A DNA stretch of 64,000 nt from Phaseolus vulgaris (taxonomy: Eukaryota > Streptophyta > Magnoliopsida > Fabales > Fabaceae), in NCBI RefSeq assembly GCF_000499845.2, contig NC_023757.2, positions 37,719,314-37,783,313 of the forward strand. Reading direction: 5' to 3'. The position numbers were made by a program, and so were the translations under genes. Positions 1-13,079 of this stretch are shown in pieces (position 1 is the stretch's first letter; each line of letters starts with the position of its first letter). The notes below the pieces were generated by a model. The model was not told the DNA's origin. It did not search any database and saw only the letters and a program-made list of their open reading frames with translations.

Positions 1-105
1 GAGGCAATATAAAAGAATAAGAAAATGTAACACGTTTCAAGAGCTGACCTAAACAAAGCAAAGAGACAGTGAAGTATGGAAGAGCTCAGGTAAAACAAAA
101 AATAC

Positions 106-2260
106 CATTACAATGGCAAAGCCTAGCATGGGTTTAATTAAATATTGTGCAAGAAACCCTACACCCACCTGCAAAAACAAAACCAATAACATTTAAAAGA
201 GAAAAAACATATAAATTTTAGTTTAAGCATGAGTTATCGTCCCTTACAGTCCACGGATTTCGAAAACACCGTCTGAAATCCTCAAATGTCAATGTCAATC
301 CCATAGAGAGCATGAGGAAACCCAAGCCAAGAGTAAAAAGATCTTTCTCCAACCAAGTTACCTGGAATAGAGCCATAACTTCACAGCAGTTAATCAACAT
401 ATTTCCACTCAATCATGTACATAGCTGAAAAAATCGGAGTAATTACAGCAGTTGGCTTGCAAATGCCGACAATGGCCCCCAAGATGACCTGCCCATGTAA
501 GTTAGCAAACTCTCAAAGTACAGACCAATACAGAAAATAGAAAAATTGAGATGTTATATTGAAGAAGTATCGGACTCACCCAAACAGGAAAAAGAATTAT
601 TAAGGTTTCAATCACTTTCTCATACTGGCTCATCTCACCAGCACTTTCAGGAATATCTCCAGATTTGTCTGCAGTAGCCTTGTAAAATATTTGAGAGTTC
701 CTAAACATGGCAACAAATACGTCACTGGCACTTAAAATCAAGAATGAGAAAGTCAACGTTCAAGAACCAGAAAATAGATCAAAAGATTACCTACACCAGA
801 TGCTGCTTATATGTTAATCATTAGCAAATTGTTATTCCAAAACTCATCAATAAAAGCAACTTTTGGAAATGTGAAAGGGAGCACGGGTTCTTTTTTTTTC
901 TTTTCTTTTGAATACAAGCGTATGCTGTTTCTTCTTCATAGAAATTGTAGCTTCATCATTCACTGCAAATACTTCAGTAGATTTATTTTCTTAAAAAAGT
1001 TCAGGACATCAACATTTGCCAGCCTTTTTCACATTAATGCCTCTATAAAACAATTTGTTCCGAGGTCTAGTAACTTAGTGTTGTCATGAAAGGTAAAAAA
1101 ATTTCAAATCCAATGGGGAGTTGAAGGAAAAAACATTGACCACCTTTCTCAATAGTAGTACATTGAGAACCCTCAGTCTATTGTCTGTTACACAGGAATT
1201 AACACTCTGAACAAACAATATGACTCATTTCATTTTTCCAGTAAGGAATCTAATATGCCTTCATTTTTATTATAAGAAATTTAATGTGACTTCAATTGCT
1301 TGGATATCATTATCAGCTGAAAAGCAAGATATCAAAAAAGGCGCTACTACAATGTTTATTATTTCACAAGTGGTTACAGTTGCCACTCACAGTATTGTTT
1401 AGCCTTTTCCAGTTTTCCTCTTTTCCCCACTCCTTCACACCTTCTTCAAAATAGAAGAATCGAAAACTTTTTGCCAAAGGCACATATCTTCACTTGCAAA
1501 CAAACCCAATCAATGATTCTATGCACGCGCAAGAAGAGCATTTGCCTTCGTGGAATACTTAACAATTTGCCACCTTTCCTAAACCCGTGATTGCAGAACT
1601 TCATCCGTACAATAATGGTAAACAGAAGCTCCCCCAGATACTCTCAGAAGATAATAGCTGTAAAGTTTCACACTTATGCAGATTATTGAGATAAACCAAC
1701 AGATTCTAAATTCTAACAATTAGGGGGCCTACACCTATCTGGCTTCTCAGGAAAGAATTTCAATTCCATCATATCCCGCAAGTAGTGTATCCGTATCGAT
1801 TCCATTTCTCAAATCCCTCCTCAGAACAGTCAACAGCATGTGGCACTGGTCCAACAGCTTGTACACCACTCTTCAATAAACTGAACATCATAAGCATATA
1901 CTAACATTGGAATCAGAGACTGGTTAAAATATTACCTTCTTCTAAACCCTTGAAGGGTTAAGGGAAATTCTACAATAGCAACAACTGGACCTCGCAAGTC
2001 GCTTCGAATTGCACGGCTTCTTCCGCTCTCAGACAAATAAAAGTGGCCTTTCACTTCTATAAAGACAAACAAGAACACGAAGCTTATCAACAAGGGAAAG
2101 AAAGACCCCGTGAGAGGGAAACATCCAGAGAAGCACGGAGCATACCCAGATGGGAATTACGAAACTTCTTCCAAATGGGAGTACGGAAGCTCGGCTTAAG
2201 CAGTGCATCATACGCCCCTATCCTATGGTCTCTGAGAATGTTGATAGACATAGAAGCCAT
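106..2260 (-). CDS. BASS2: BASS2-type sodium/pyruvate cotransporter, chloroplastic (5' part, runs off the left edge)
   Basis: Encodes the N-terminal part of a bile acid:sodium symporter family protein. Plant BASS2 sits in the chloroplast envelope and imports pyruvate with Na+. Exons read on the minus strand: 2146-2260, 1936-2056, 580-700, 447-488, 248-361 and 106-168, with splice phases that agree throughout and give about 192 residues before the window ends. The last four exons are near-certain: they carry [61 protein letters not shown] and [16 protein letters not shown], the family's first membrane helices. The first two exons, from ATG 2260 and joined by an 89-nt intron, would be the transit peptide (begins [13 protein letters not shown]). 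They are less sure, because a plain read of the first exon stops at about 2089. The intron at 701-1935 is long. The remaining membrane helices lie outside the window. BASS2 is preferred over BASS1/3 from the [19 protein letters not shown] stretch. Confidence 0.8.
701..1935 (-). other. Long first-intron region of the BASS2-like gene
   Basis: Non-coding by the gene model: donor at 1934-1935 (minus strand) and acceptor next to position 700. It holds moderately AT-rich sequence. A short open stretch on the minus strand near 1770-1885 follows a possible acceptor, but it ends in a stop and does not resemble a BASS protein. No repeat ends were seen. Confidence 0.5.
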
Positions 2261-2984
2261 GGCTCGATGCGACAGGGTACGAATCTGCGTACGTTGGAGG
2301 TTATAGTTGAAAAGGGTGTGGATCCTGTCGTGTGTAGTTTTGAAATTGGAAGGGAGAAAGCAAAGCACGGTCCTGGAACTTGCGAATTTACTATGGTGAC
2401 TCCATTCCGCATTAGAATAACAATTTTGGGTGCTTCATTGAGGATGTTCTGGAAACCAAAGGATATCATAATACAAAACAAACATTCTTTGGCCTTATAC
2501 GCAATACTTTTTTTTTTCGAACTATGAACAGTAGAATTGAGAATTATAATTATTACATATAAATCGATCATAATTACAATTAAGCCAAAATATTAAAATT
2601 ATAAGAATTAAAAACCATAAAAAATTATAAACAGTAACATATATATATATTATTATTATTATTAACTTTTTAAAGTATGATAATTACCTTAAAATAGTTT
2701 TACTTAATTGATAAACTTCTGGTTTTGTATATAAAAGTTATATTTGTAAATGGAAATTAAAAACTAAAATATAACAAATGAAGTGATAAAAAGAGATAAA
2801 ATATTTTTTTATCATTAATAAATAATTAATAAATATGAACGATTTTAGAGGGGAAGTAACCCTTATACAAATTACGTTTTTTTTCATCTCTTATTTCCAA
2901 AAAATACCTACCTAACCGACAAAATCAAAGATACAAACAAAACAAAATAACAACAAGAGTATCAACAAACCAACCTCATGCAAG

Positions 2985-3420
2985 CTAAGGGATCCAACCA
3001 CCAATTAGGATAAGAGAACGACCTACATCGAGTTTTTTAATAAATCCAAGATCAAACATTATAGAGTTCGAACTGAACAAAATTTGACATAGGCTCAATG
3101 TAAATGACAGACTTTACATCAAACCACTCAAAGCAATGACACCAAACAAGTCAAACAAATCTGAAATCGAAAAACAAATGACGGTGAGATTCATTTTCCT
3201 TCTCGCAGAAACAACACAACAGGTTGTTAACCACAATTCCAAGTCTTTTCAAGTTGACTGAGGTAGCAATCTTATTTTCCAACACCCTCCAAGCAGTGAA
3301 AAGTGCAGAAGGCAAAATTTTACACCTTCATAACTTAATGTACACAAAAAACATCTTCTCACTATCCCACCTAACAAAACATAAATAGAATTAACCGAAT
3401 AAATTTGAAGCTCTTCAACC
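2985..3420 (-). mobile_element. LINE (L1-type) fragment: reverse-transcriptase zinc-binding domain
   Basis: Read on the minus strand, one frame gives AWRVLENKIATSVNLKRLGI followed by a CCFCEKENESHRHLFF-like zinc ribbon and a DFRFV..LVW stretch. This is the usual layout of the zf-RVT domain at the C-terminus of plant L1 ORF2. Stops and small frame changes show it is dead. No poly-A tail or target duplication could be set. The 5' part of the element is not next to it, so this is a truncated or rearranged copy. Confidence 0.6.
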
Positions 3421-5539
3421 TTTCAAACCCAATTATCCTTTAAAGAAAGGGATAAAATCATACAAAATGATATTTTATAAATGGTTGTAAGAATTGTTTT
3501 ACGTGCATCATGACACTTTTATATACGTGTACAATGTAAAAATATACAAGTATATAAATTTTATTTTACCAAATTCCTATAATTTTTAATGTAGGAAAAA
3601 ATATACGCATACACGTGAGTTCTTAATTTATGTGGGTGTTTGTTAACGAATTGTTATCAATTTATTTACTATAATATCCAACACAAACTCTTATAAATTT
3701 TCTATCTAAGGCCTTTATTCTCAAAACCTTATATTCCTCATTCACCATAGTCTTTCATTATCATAACACAATTAATCGAAATGCAAAATTCCACTGAGAA
3801 AGAATAGTAAATGACGTTTGGTGGTATTGGAGAATTTTTATCATACCCAAGAATAATAAATCGATTTATGATAATAATGATAAATAAGTTATTTTGAGTT
3901 GTTAAAAAGTATTATTGGAAATATTCATATGAATTTTATAAAAATAAGAATAATAATATGCTATTTTTATCAAATTTTTTTGTAATAATTTAATAAGAAT
4001 AACATGATACTCTTTTTGAGTATTTTTTTAAAAAATTGAAAAAAAAACCATCTATTTTTAATGTTTTGGTGGGAAACTTAAACAAAAACTATCTTTAAAC
4101 ATATATAGTTTGTTATGAAGGTTGTGTTTTAAAAGATAAATTAAATATAGAAAACATACTCTCTTTCTTTCAATTTCAAAATTCTGATAACCTAAACATG
4201 TTCCTTCTTTCAAATATTCACCAAATATAAAAGCTTTTACATTTGTGAAAATTCACTTCTAAATAAGCAAATGATTTAAAATTAAATAGCTTAAAAAAAA
4301 TTATTTGAATAAACTATGTAAAAATATTACAGTAACTCTATTTTTTTTTCTCGATCATATCATATCCTATTAATAGTTTAATGTAATTTCTTTTATTTTC
4401 AAAGTTTTTCTTAAGTTGTGGAATTGAAAACTTTAATTTTCTCAACTAAACTTTAGATTCTTAATAATTTTTTGTTTTAGTTGTTCTGGAGTTAAAAACT
4501 TGTGTTTGATATAGGAGTTAATACTAGAAAGTGGTTGAGTGAAGATGTGAAATGATGGATTGAAACCCCTTGCACGTGGTTTTACTTGAATAATGAGATT
4601 AAATTTGTATACAACTCTGACTTGATTGCTTATTTTATTGAGAATTATTAATTCTAGTGGGTTTGACTTTGAATATAGAAATGATTATCTGATTTTGTCT
4701 TTGAAGGACAATTTAAATCCTTTTGAGTTAGGAATGCTGTATGAATATTGTGATTTAAAAAACAAGTGTATTTTCTTGTTGAATGATGTTCAATATGGTT
4801 GACAATTATTAATTCTAATAGGTAAGAAGGTAAGAAGTTTAGGTTTTCTTTGTTCATTTTCACCTAGAGGAAATTAAGACAAAACAAATTTGGTATATTT
4901 ATGCTCAATTAAGATATTTTTAGTTGAAGTTTTTGCTCTCGGACAACAAATTAACTTTCTTTTTAATTGTTAAGTTTTGCTCAAGTAAAATGATAAAATT
5001 AATATGTTTTTAAGTTAATAAACGTTATATATATAATTATTTTATTAATAAATATTATTATATAATATGGATTTAAAGAATGTATTTGAGTGAATTAGTA
5101 TATTAAATGCGTCTTTTAATGATAACTTCTTTAGTTACATGTCTTTAGTTACATGTCTTATGATAACATGTTTATTTCTTATACATTTATGAGTATAAAA
5201 TAAAGAAACTTATAACATTATAAATTATTATATTTCATTCATAATTAAGTAATGAGAAGTTGAATGAAATTTTTTTCTTACAATAACATTTAATACTTGA
5301 ATTGTTTGAATTTACTTTGATTCAATTTTTTGATTGATTTATTATTAATATAAATCTTGATTTAGTTTAGGTATTATTCTCTGATTTAAATAGTTGTTTG
5401 TGGAGTTTTATATTGTCCTTTCTATGTATATATTTATTGCCTATTTATCTGTTTGGATATAAATAAATAAATAATTATTTATAGAATTATTTTATTTTAA
5501 TGAGCTCATCCAATTTTATGTTTTGTTGTGGTTTCCTGC

Positions 5540-5542
<3 letters not shown>

Positions 5543-5578
<36 letters not shown>
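5543..5578. repeat. (TA)n microsatellite
   Basis: Uninterrupted alternating TA of about 18 units, just upstream of a short open frame at 5595. Confidence 0.9.
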
Positions 5579-5581
<3 letters not shown>

Positions 5582-7109
5582 GAGAACAAAGTTTATGTTA
5601 TTTTTTGTCAGTGAAATTATGTTTTTTTTAAGTTTTGGAAAACAACCATTATCCTCATTGCCAAATGTTGATGAAATCGATGAAAATGGTCAATTCATAC
5701 CAAAATATCAATCAAAGAAAAGAAGGATAATTGAAGAATCCGAGGACAAAAATATTCAAGAAAATGTTGAAGATGTTAATGATTGTGAAGAAGAAATCAA
5801 GAAATCAATGATAATGGTATTGTAATAAATGATGACAACTAACTAAAGTTGTTGCTTCAGTAAAACACACATAATGTTTTTCTTAACTTTAAAACATGTC
5901 TCTTTCATTCGTATTGAATCGCAATGTTCTTGATGCAGTCAATTTCAACTATGATAGTTCATGATTTTTGTGAAACTAAAGAAGATTTTATATATATAAA
6001 AAAGCGAGACTAAAGAATGATAAATAGGAAGAGGAGTATGAATGTAATATTGGAGGAAATATACTAGAAGGGAAACTGTGATGACAAACTCAAAATGATC
6101 TCTAACATATGATAAGAAAAGTTTAAAAAAAAAATGAACATCATGACAATGATGAAAAGTTAAAAAAATAATACAAGAAAATCATTCAGAAAAAAGAAAT
6201 ATACTTTATAAAAGACAACTTTTTCTTATTTTTTAAAATATGTTGGAATTCAATATTTTTTGAAAAAAAAAATTCTAAATATTTTAAAAATATTATTTTT
6301 ATATTTAAAACTATTTTTTGAAAGAAATATATTTTTTTAAATTTATAAGAGTTTATCAACATCTTTATTTATCCTTTTAGTTTTTAAAACTAGCACAATT
6401 TTTATTTTTTTTTAGTCTTTCATTGACGCAGAAAATTTGTTCAATGATAACTTTACAACATCATTTTCTATTTTTTTTCTTATTCTTTATACTTTAAATT
6501 CTATCAACATTAATATTTCTTGGATTATTGGATAAGTATCCTTCAACATAGTAGTTTTATCTTTAAAAAGTGTATCAGAATTAAGGATGAATGCATATTT
6601 AAATTATTCTTAATTTTGACTTCTAAACAATATAAGACTATTGAATACATCGAAACAAGACATTTAGTTGAGGTTTAAAGAAAATGATAATTCATCTTAA
6701 AATTCATTCTTCCATTCTCCCTACTCAAAGGTAAGGAAATAACGATTTATTTTTAAAATTACTTTTTCATCCCCACAAGCAGTGTTAATGTTCTGATCTC
6801 AAATCTATTGAGATAATATCGTTGAAGTCAATCATCGCATATGATGTATTGTTCGTTTTGAAGTTTGAAATTTCATCACGGTGTCTATAAAAAACATGAA
6901 AAATTAAGGAATAAATATATATTTAAATTATCATTTACATTAACTCTAAATGTGAGATTATTTAAGATATGAAGCAATTATGATATATAAATTTTATGAT
7001 ATCAACTTCATTTATGTCCTACTTTTTTTCACTACCCCTTTCTCCTATTAATTTAAAAATATTTATTATTTTTATTATACTTATTTGAATACATAACATT
7101 TTTATGCAT

Positions 7110-7112
<3 letters not shown>

Positions 7113-7156
<44 letters not shown>
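7113..7156. repeat. (AT)n microsatellite
   Basis: Uninterrupted alternating AT of about 22 units in AT-rich spacer. Confidence 0.9.
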
Positions 7157-7157
<1 letters not shown>

Positions 7158-8524
7158 CTGTACAGGACATGCATGGTACAAACATTAATTTGTGGGACTC
7201 ATACTAATTATTTCAGAATTATAAGCTTCAGAAATAAATGTTCACATTATGAAAAGTAAATTAAGTGTAATAATGAGAGTTTCTAATTAAGGAAAAAAAT
7301 GTAAGGTGAAAAGGACCAAAGGAATAGTTATGTATCAAAAACATGGCTTTCCATTATAGGGTTCCGTTTTAGAGTCGCCAACGCAAACATTCAGAATAGC
7401 AACTTTGCAGAAATACTTTATTTTAGCTCCAAACGCATGCATCAAAGGTGACAGTTATCCAAAAATGGAAGTCATAAAAATGAATGTATGAACCTTTTAT
7501 CTGAAACCTTATTAATATATTCATTGTTTGGAGGGCCAATTGGGCCATCGACGATATTAATGTTAATATTTATTTCAGACAATCTTAATAAGTTTAAGTC
7601 TTAATTATAGTTGTGTATTAAGAAGAGTTTTAGATTTTCAATTACTTGAACCAAATTGATGGACTTTGAGCTCTATCAAATGTCACTCACGTTATCGCAT
7701 AGGTTGTGTGAAAAAAGAAGAAATAAATAGATGAGATAGAAACTGAATTTTCCACTCTAAAAGTTTAAAGAAATTATTAATGTAACAATCATGTTGCTAA
7801 ATTAGGAAGAAATAAATATTTTTATGGGTATAACTTATTTTAAATGTATTATTTATTTATTTTTTTGCTATTTTATAATACTAATAATAAACAATTTAAA
7901 AAATATAATTAATTTTAATAAATAAAAAATTAATAATAAATAATACGTCTTTTTTATTTCTTATAAAAAAACTTTTTTTCATTTGTATATAAATTTAAAG
8001 AACAAACAATAATATATAATGATCAAATACTTAGTAACATTATAAACTAAACATTTACATATATCATTAAATTAATGATATGAACAAATATTACTCACAC
8101 TCATACTGAGTCTAAGCGGAGATTTCCTGTCAAAATTGAGATGGATTCAGACAATATTCGGGGACAAGTTCATTTATCTTCTAAATTATCCACTATGGAT
8201 AATAGATGTTCATTTCGACTATATAAAAGTATATAAGTTCAAAACTTATCTCTTAAAGTTGTAGTGCATCCGCAAGTAGAAAAAAATTAAGACACAAGAT
8301 ATATATTGTTAACAATATTTTATCATATAATAACATTATTAATTATAACAGGTCACTTTGCTTACAAAAGGATGTTTTTTGGACAAAAAAAAACTATGAA
8401 AATTAGGAAATTTTGGGGAGTGAGTGGGAAGGGTGAGGAAAGTCAAATTATATAAAAAAAAAAGATAAAGAGGAAAAGTAAAATCACAAGTTAAATGTGA
8501 GATGAGAGTTGAGAAAGAGAGATT

Positions 8525-10190
8525 ATGAGAATACTTACATTCAATGTTAGAGGGTTTAGGAGATGATAAAGATAAAATATATGAGAGATTGAGTTGTAAA
8601 GTACATAAGTTACTATTACATGAATCTAAAATGGAAAATGTAAATATGAATTTGTGTTAGTTTTCGTGGGGAGATGTGAAGGTGTAGTGGAAGACAATAA
8701 TGTAGTAGGGACTTATTATGTTTATGTGATAAAGAAGCGTTTGAAATATCATACATGTTTCATGGAAGTGATTTCTTAGGTTTGCAACGCAACTAAAAGA
8801 AAATCGAGAAAACTATAGTTAATGTTCACTTATCATGTGAGTATGATCAAAAGTTGAACATGTGGGAAGAACATAAAAGAAGAAAGAGAGTAAGTGATAT
8901 GAAAAGTTGATGCTTGACGGGGCACTTCAATTGTATTAGAATAAGTTTTAAATAAAATAGGTCAACCAAGGAGATTTTTATAGCACGGAGAGAAAGACAA
9001 TCAACAACTTTATCATAAATATGGACATGGAGGATATACTTCTTACTAAGGAGAACATTCACCTAGTACAACCCCAATGGAAGGGATAAGAGCATATTTG
9101 ATATATTTATAGTGACAATGAATGGATAAACAAATGGAATAGAAGTGCTAAATAGGTACTAGAGAGAAATATATCATATTGTTATCCAATAATCCTAAAA
9201 TTTAAGCAATTAGACTGTGTCCAAAATTGTGGCAAAAAATTTGGTAGGATGATTTAAAAGGCATTGACACACATTATAAATCAAGCTTGATGTGCTTTCT
9301 TAGGGGAGATAAGTATGCTACTAATAAGTGGAATAGCAATGAAGTTATCGATGAAATTGAAAGAGAGAGAAAAAAGATGTATGATATTTTAGGTGGATTA
9401 TGAGAAGACATACAATTTCCTGGATTGCAATTTTTTGTTTTACAATATAAGAATGTTGAACTTTTGTGAAAAATGGATAATATGGATGTTTAGAATTCAG
9501 CTTAGAATCGACTCTTATAAATTGTAACTCGATAAAGGATTTTTATGAGTAAAGGAATGAGATAAGGAGATCCACTTGCTCCATTTTTTGTTTACCATTG
9601 TTGGAGAGGGATTCAACAAGCTTTTGAGGGATGCTGAAAAAAAAAGCTTGTATTCAACTTCTAAGATAGGAAGAAGTAAGTTTGAAGTACTACTCTTGAA
9701 ATACACAAATGACATTGTTATCTTTGGCAAAACTTCAAAGGAAAAAGGTGAATATTATGAAATGCTTTGAAATGGTGTCATGACTAAAAATAATTCTTTT
9801 AAGAGTAATTTTGGGACTTTTGTGTTGGTTGATGAAACTATTCAACAATATGCTAATATTTGTCATTCTCCTTTGTAATATGCGAATACTAATGGAAGTA
9901 AATCCAAAGAGGGAAGACATATGAAATCTTATTATTAAAAAATTCTTAAAAAAATTGTCAAGATGGAACATAAAATGTTGTCTTGGTTAGGGAGTTTATG
10001 TTTTTTAAATTTAGTGTTGATGGATTTATCTTTATCTTACATATATTTTTTCTAGATCCTTAGTAAAGTAACTATAAATTTATCGAGTTATAAAATAGAT
10101 CCTTATGGGATAGTAAATGAGACAATAAGAAAATTTGGTAGGTCAATTAAAATGAATTTTGTTGTACAAAATAACATGAGGCCTACAAGA
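8525..10190 (+). mobile_element. Broken LINE (L1-type) ORF2: endonuclease plus reverse transcriptase
   Basis: A decayed non-LTR retrotransposon on the plus strand. It opens at 8525 with MRILTFNVRGF, the typical start of the APE-type endonuclease, and an SWGD stretch follows at about 8665. Near 8985-9100 come ERKTINNFI..MEDILL and HLVQPQWKG, matching the endonuclease region before the conserved Arg-Ile-Asp. Sequence then jumps to the reverse transcriptase: INQA..FL, VDYEKTYNFLD (about 9396), GDPLAPF-like (about 9568), VGEGFNKLLRDAEKK, and YTNDIVIFG where active copies have YADD (about 9702). Further on come KIVKMEHKMLSWLGSLCFLN and a WG-box region to about 10190. Many stops, frame shifts and an internal deletion make it non-functional. 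Ends and target duplication were not found. Confidence 0.75.
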
Positions 10191-13079
10191 TAAGAAAATT
10201 AAATCCTCTAATACATTTTTGTTAGGAAAAGGAAATATTAAATGCAAAATGATGATGACTCTTTATAGAGTAACAAAATATGTTATCAAACATAAAAAAA
10301 AATCTCCAATATTAACAAAATTTTGTGACACATCAAATGTTTTTATATAGTTGTTTTGAAATATTATACTTCATCATTTTAACTACCAACCTTTTATATT
10401 TTAACTACCAACCTTTTATATGAGAATTTGTGTATGTCAATTTTTGCATTTTAGCTATAAGAGTATATCAAAAGAGTTTCTTTAAACATTTATCTACACC
10501 AAAAAACAAATAACTTACACGATATGAATATATTATCATGATTTCTATAAGGTGTTAAGCAGTAGAAATTTGATGTAAAATAAGTTAGTAGAGTGATTAT
10601 CTAATATTTAGTTTAAGTGCACTAAATACCACCTAACCACGTATATATTTTGATGTTTTGATAAATAGCTTTAGAAAAGCTTGACTTTTCTCTAACCCTT
10701 TAAAGTTTGCCTAGATACCTTGTACTACATGTTAAGAATCATTTATTGAAGATAAAATGAGTAGAAACCATTTCAAGTACATCAAACAATTACAATGCAC
10801 TGCAAAAATACCTCGAGGTACGAGAATTATTTATAATGTTCAAAATTTGATACTAGTTAAAACATTTTACATTTATGATAGAAACCCAATGAAATTTTCT
10901 GGAAATACAAACGTTTTCATTACGAGAGGAGAGGGAATGAATATAATAAGAACTGAAAAAATAAGCCGAGTTAGATAAATGTGTAAAACAAAAGACAAAT
11001 CAAGATAATAAAAGAGGAAGAGAGTTTTCTATGGTATTATCTAAAAGAATTTACATAAATACAACATAAGTTATTATATTACAGATAAATCTTTCTGAAA
11101 TTCATAATTAATTATGAGTATATTTTTTATTTTTACTTTTGCTTTTTTTTATCACAATAATGTTAAAAATAATTGAAAAATAACATTAATATTAATAAAT
11201 AATCATAAATAAAAATATTAATAATAAATAAAATCATTTTTCTTTTTACTTGTTGATTCTTAAATAAAAATAAGATTTCGTGCACTGAAAAAATAGTGTT
11301 AGACGAGTTTATAAGAAAGTGAGATAAATTATTTAGGGAGACATTTTCTCTTCAATTTTGAAAACTCAATTTAATTTTTTTATGTATGTAGTGAGATTCA
11401 TTTGACATATGTCCAAAGATAAAGCTAAAATCATCTTATTCTAATAACTTACAATGCATGTACAGGTAGACATATACACTATTATTATATCCATAGTTCC
11501 ACATGGCATTGCTTCATGCGCAAATGTAGAACACATGAAAAACAAAAAATATTAATATGGAATTATTCCATTGCCGGCACCATTAATGTAATTCTATGCT
11601 ATGTGCATATTCTCATTCTTTTCTTATTTAGTTTATTAGTTGTATTCTTCAAAAAAATAAAGCCTTACAAACCCCACTTTGATTAAATATGTAAGTCAAA
11701 ATAAGAATTTTAACAAGTTTTGAATACCAAAACATGAATTCACAAAAAGGTAAAATTGCAAAAACACGACAGAGTAATAAAATAAAAACTAAATTTTAAG
11801 CGGCATGCTTTTAACTCAAATGCAAAGTTTAGGCGGTGCAAATCTTCGTAAAAGCAAAATTAACGCGAAATTTTGTTTTAATAAAAGAATTTAACTTTAG
11901 TTATGAAATTTTTGCTTAAATAAAAATAAAATAAAATAGAAAACCTCTCATTTAAGTGAAAATTAGCTGGATATTTTTGAACTTATAGTAAGGTGAAATT
12001 AAAATATTATCAAGTAGTTATATATTGAGTGGAGTCAATGGTTGATGTCTATAATCTACTATTTGTGTGTGAGACTCACTATAATAAGTGGTTGATGTCC
12101 ATAATCTACTAAGACATATGAATTATTTAGTATCTGATGAAGGTACAACTTGTATTTTAGCTTGGTGAGCTATGGTAAAGCGAATTCAATGAGATAGTCT
12201 CAATCACATAAACAAGAGTACCAAGTAGTGAGGAGCTAGAAAAAGGACATATTATGCATGTTTCGAGATTATAGTAATGTATACTAGATCATGGTAAGAC
12301 CAACAGTAGTCTTACCTGGTAGGTAAAGTAGTCAGATTGATCGAAGATATTCAGAGTGGTTCACTACAATATAACTCACAAGTGTTATTTTGTGAGTTTA
12401 GACATAAGTGTCGTGTCTTCTAAAAGATATTTCGATTGTATGTTATTTAGTGTATATGATGAGATCAATATGCATAAGAATGATGTAATTATGTCTATTT
12501 ACATAATAATATTTTTTATGAATTATTATTTTTTAATTGTAAGCTTCCTTTATGTTTATAGATTGTTTGATTAAGTGTGTTTTTTTTTACATGTGGTTAA
12601 AGAGTTATATTCATGAAAAATAAACTAGGGACATACTTAAGAATAACTACTTCAATTTTTGTAAAAGAATTGGCTATGCCCATAATATTCTTAAAAGTTT
12701 CTTTTACAAAAATTTAGTTAAACACAACTTATATAAATATAATTTTCATAAAACCACATTTATACGTAAGGAAATGAGGACCCACAAGTTATTATGTTCA
12801 ATTCATATACATAAAGGTTTTTACTACACTCAATTAAAAATAGTCACTTATGCTAAAATATTCTTCATAGAAACCTCTTTAAATTACATCTCAAAGTAAT
12901 TTTTTACTATTTTTTTACAATAAATAACTGACATTTTCTAAAAATATTGCTTAATTTCCATAAAACGACCAATGGTTACAAGGAATATTATAAAAACAAA
13001 TAAATGAAGCCTTCCAACTTTAAAAAGTAAAACCCAGAGAAGTAAATGAAAATAATATATTAGACCTTCTTTAATATTC
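10191..13079. other. AT-rich spacer with small repeats, no gene seen
   Basis: Contains a 22-bp unit repeated twice at about 10376-10420 and a near-identical direct repeat around 12030-12110. An inverted repeat with 16-bp perfect arms lies at about 12653-12730. Open frames here are short and AT-driven. No RNA gene was recognised. Confidence 0.5.
12650..12730. repeat. Inverted repeat (hairpin), 16-bp core arms
   Basis: AATTTTTGTAAAAGAA near 12654-12669 is matched by its exact reverse complement near 12709-12724, with roughly 40 bases between. Flanking bases pair partly as well. This looks like a small MITE remnant or a foldback sequence. No function is claimed. Confidence 0.6.

Larger units (their letters stand above)
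3440..8520. other. AT-rich spacer with (TA)n tracts, no convincing gene
   Basis: Very AT-rich DNA. Two long alternating TA tracts lie at about 5543-5578 and 7113-7156. A 76-codon open frame at 5595-5825 (plus) is acidic and low in complexity and matches no family I know. No splice-supported gene, RNA gene or clear transposon ends were found. The 5' end of the next LINE starts at about 8525. Confidence 0.5.

Noticed and set aside
1740..1890. Minus-strand open stretch after a possible acceptor, with [18 protein letters not shown]
   Set aside because: It ends in a stop, does not resemble BASS proteins, and the main gene model splices past it in phase. Kept as intron.
2150..2527. Plus-strand 125-codon open frame
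   Set aside because: Antisense to the 5' region of the BASS2-like gene and without a recognisable product.
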